Assembly (NCBI GenBank): GCA_018365995.1 | Contig: JAGZIY010000004.1 | Coordinates: 109,285-173,284 of the forward strand | DNA length: 64,000 nucleotides | Direction of reading: 5' to 3' | Source: Butyricicoccus pullicaecorum | GTDB taxonomy: Bacteria; Bacillota; Clostridia; Oscillospirales; Butyricicoccaceae | In this document: positions 62,585-64,000 of the stretch, in pieces | How positions within the stretch are numbered: the stretch's first letter is position 1 | Layout: every line of letters begins with the position of its first letter | The notes under the pieces: generated by a model | Told to the model about the DNA's origin: nothing | What the model saw: only the letters and a program-made list of their open reading frames with translations | Databases searched by the model: none | Program-made: the position numbers and the translations under genes

Positions 62585-63271
62585 ATGATTTTAGCGATTT
62601 GTGATGGGGATACCGAACAGCTTGAGGAGCTGCGCTCTTATGTGAGACAGCTTCAAGATGTGGAACAGTTGTGTTTTTCGAGCGGCAGAGCACTCTTAAA
62701 GGCAATCCGTGCCGGAAAGCAGTTTGATATGATTCTGCTGTCGATTGAACTTCCTGATAAAAACGGAACAGAAATTGCACGGATTTTGCGTGCATGCCAG
62801 CCCAATATGGATATCATCTTTATTTCAAGCTGTCCCAAATATGTAACGCAGGCATTTTCCTTGCAGGCAAGCCAGTTTTTTCTAAAACCTATTTCTGAGC
62901 AGATGTTTTTGAAGGAAATGGAACGTCTGATCAAACGCCGTAAGCTGGAGAAAAAAAGCTGGTGCGTGCACACAAAAAGTGCAATTTATCGGCTTTCACC
63001 GGCTGAAATCATCTACATCAAGACCATTGGCAGACATCTGATGATTCAGACTACGGAGCGGCAGATTGAGATCCCGGGGCGGCTTGCTGTGGTTGAAAAA
63101 GAACTGGAAGAATATGGGTTTGTGCGCTGTCATCAGGGATTTTTGGTAAATTTGCAGCACGTGCAGGCGGTCGAGGATAATGAGGTGCGGTGCAGCTTTG
63201 GAAATCGTGTGCCGGTAAGCAATCGCATGCACCAGCGCTTTGTGGAAACACTCAGGCAGTATCGTGCATAG
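62585..63271 (+). CDS. LytTR-family regulator with degenerate receiver
   Basis: 228 residues. The receiver-like half (about 1-115) aligns with the first LytTR regulator here (IFISSCPKYVTQAFSLQASQFFLKPIS), but the phosphoacceptor position is Ser53 in ILLSIELPDKNG instead of Asp, read from codon TCG at 62741-62743. The acidic pair is Asp7-Gly8-Asp9. The LytTR half (about 130-228, SPAEIIYIKTIGRHLMIQ, FVRCHQGFLVNLQHVQAVE) looks intact. It should bind DNA but cannot be phosphorylated in the usual way. AGAGGGAAGAG precedes the ATG. Confidence 0.9.
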   Translation: MILAICDGDTEQLEELRSYVRQLQDVEQLCFSSGRALLKAIRAGKQFDMILLSIELPDKNGTEIARILRACQPNMDIIFISSCPKYVTQAFSLQASQFFLKPISEQMFLKEMERLIKRRKLEKKSWCVHTKSAIYRLSPAEIIYIKTIGRHLMIQTTERQIEIPGRLAVVEKELEEYGFVRCHQGFLVNLQHVQAVEDNEVRCSFGNRVPVSNRMHQRFVETLRQYRA

Positions 63272-63288
63272 GTGCAGTAAAATACGGT

Positions 63289-63317
63289 TTGCATCTGCGG
63301 CAAATCTGTACTATAAT
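63289..63317 (+). promoter_or_regulatory. Promoter of the aminotransferase gene
   Basis: TTGCAT (63289-63294), 17-base spacer, perfect TATAAT (63312-63317). Confidence 0.7.
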
Positions 63318-63358
63318 GCTAATGAGATTTTTGTCGATAGAAAGTAAGGGGACATAAG

Positions 63359-64000
63359 ATGAAATTCCAGAAGTTTGGACAGGAGACGGAGTCCAACATC
63401 TTTCACCAGCTGGATGAAAAAAAGCAGCAGCTATCCGCACGCGGTGTAGATGTTATCAATTTGTCCATTGGGACACCGGATTTCGAACCGGATGTCCATG
63501 TGATGCAGGCCGTTTCGCAAGCCGCGCAAAAGCCGGAGAATTATAAATACTCGCTTCATGACACGCCGGAACTAATAGAAGCCGTACAGCACTGGTATCA
63601 AAAACGCTATGATGTATCGCTTGCACCGGAACAAATCATGTCGGTGAGCGGCTCGCAGGAGGGCATCGCCCACATTGCTTTTCCATTTGCGGGGGAGGGA
63701 GATTTGGTGCTTGCCCCTGACCCGGGCTATCCGATTTTTACCTTTGGTCCCATGATGGCAGGGGCTGAGATTGGTTTGTATCCACTCTATGCAGAAAAGG
63801 ACTGGATTTTGGATTTTGCGGATATTCCAGAGCAGGTTGCCGAGCGGGCAAAGCTCATGGTTGTGTCCTATCCAAACAACCCCACAACAGCGATTGCGGA
63901 TGTGGCTTTTTATGAAAAGTTGGTTGCATTTGCCAAAAAGCATGAAATCATGGTTTTGCATGACAATGCCTATTCGGATATCATGATGGATGGGCAGCGC
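63359..64000 (+). CDS. Class I/II PLP aminotransferase, 3' end outside window
   Basis: The first 214 residues are visible. INLSIGTPDFEPD, NYKYSLHDTPELIEAVQHWY, MSVSGSQEGIAHIAFPF, APDPGYPIF, SYPNNPTTA and HDNAYSDIM match the fold type I aminotransferases closest to LL-diaminopimelate or aspartate/alanine aminotransferases. The PLP lysine lies beyond the window edge. AAGGGG precedes the ATG, which has its own promoter. Substrate not assigned. Confidence 0.88.
   Translation, partial: MKFQKFGQETESNIFHQLDEKKQQLSARGVDVINLSIGTPDFEPDVHVMQAVSQAAQKPENYKYSLHDTPELIEAVQHWYQKRYDVSLAPEQIMSVSGSQEGIAHIAFPFAGEGDLVLAPDPGYPIFTFGPMMAGAEIGLYPLYAEKDWILDFADIPEQVAERAKLMVVSYPNNPTTAIADVAFYEKLVAFAKKHEIMVLHDNAYSDIMMDGQR

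Noticed and set aside
1..64000. CRISPR array, prophage, integrative element or toxin-antitoxin pair
   Set aside because: No regularly spaced repeats, integrase, phage structural genes or small paired genes were found on either strand.

Overview
The window reads as a chromosomal segment of a spore-forming, anaerobic Firmicute of the class Clostridia. The evidence is the sporulation genes spo0A and spoIIAA-spoIIAB-sigF, a WalRK-YycHI-YycJ locus, T-box and cobalamin riboswitch leaders, a flavodiiron protein with a rubredoxin partner, a granulose-type glgBCDA cluster, and strong AGGAGG ribosome sites with some TTG/GTG starts. A relative of the butyrate-producing Butyricicoccus/Oscillospiraceae group is a guess from gene content, not shown by any marker here. 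There is no prophage, CRISPR array, rRNA operon or intact insertion sequence. The window is almost all core genome, nearly all on the + strand.

Layout. 1-1.9 kb (- strand): truncated cation-efflux transporter and purA. 2.2-5.8 kb: cysteine desulfurase, thiI and cinA. 6-14 kb: glycogen operon glgB-glgC-glgD-glgA and a GH13 alpha-glucosidase/neopullulanase-like enzyme. 14-22 kb: NUDIX hydrolase, walR-walK-yycH-yycI, murA, yycJ, rlmH (envelope homeostasis). 22.5-24.5 kb: traX-like membrane protein (-) and cutC. 24.9-28.1 kb: an acyl-CoA dehydrogenase/EtfA-FAD-domain/rubredoxin fusion followed by a flavodiiron protein, the most unusual unit in the window. 28.1-31.5 kb (-): cobalt transporter cbiMNQO behind a cobalamin riboswitch. 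31.6-32.6 kb: spo0A. 32.7-37.2 kb: tRNA-Cys, T-box leader, valS, a structured spacer, folC. 37.3-38.7 kb: spoIIA operon. 38.9-47.1 kb: pcrA, lepB, rbgA, rnhB, yraN, M19 dipeptidase, thrC, phosphoesterase. 47.2-53.9 kb: protein quality control (tig, clpP, clpX, lon) and engB. 54.1-59 kb: BMP-type nucleoside ABC importer. 59.2-63.3 kb: orphan solute-binding lipoprotein, two LytTR regulators and a GHKL histidine kinase. 63.4 kb to end: a truncated class I/II aminotransferase.

How the parts connect. An intact Spo0A-box match sits at the -35 position of a promoter-like sequence upstream of glgB, and two near-identical 13-mers containing Spo0A-box-like cores sit upstream of spo0A itself. This suggests that glycogen storage is tied to sporulation entry, as is known for granulose in solventogenic clostridia. 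The fusion protein and flavodiiron protein together contain every cofactor domain needed to pass electrons from an acyl-CoA through two flavins and a rubredoxin to a diiron oxidase. They could form a self-contained O2 (or NO) scavenging chain. Two response regulators (Spo0A and the second LytTR protein) have lost one residue of the conserved receiver acidic pair. The LytTR protein has also lost its phosphoacceptor Asp. All functional statements come from reading motifs; no database search was run.
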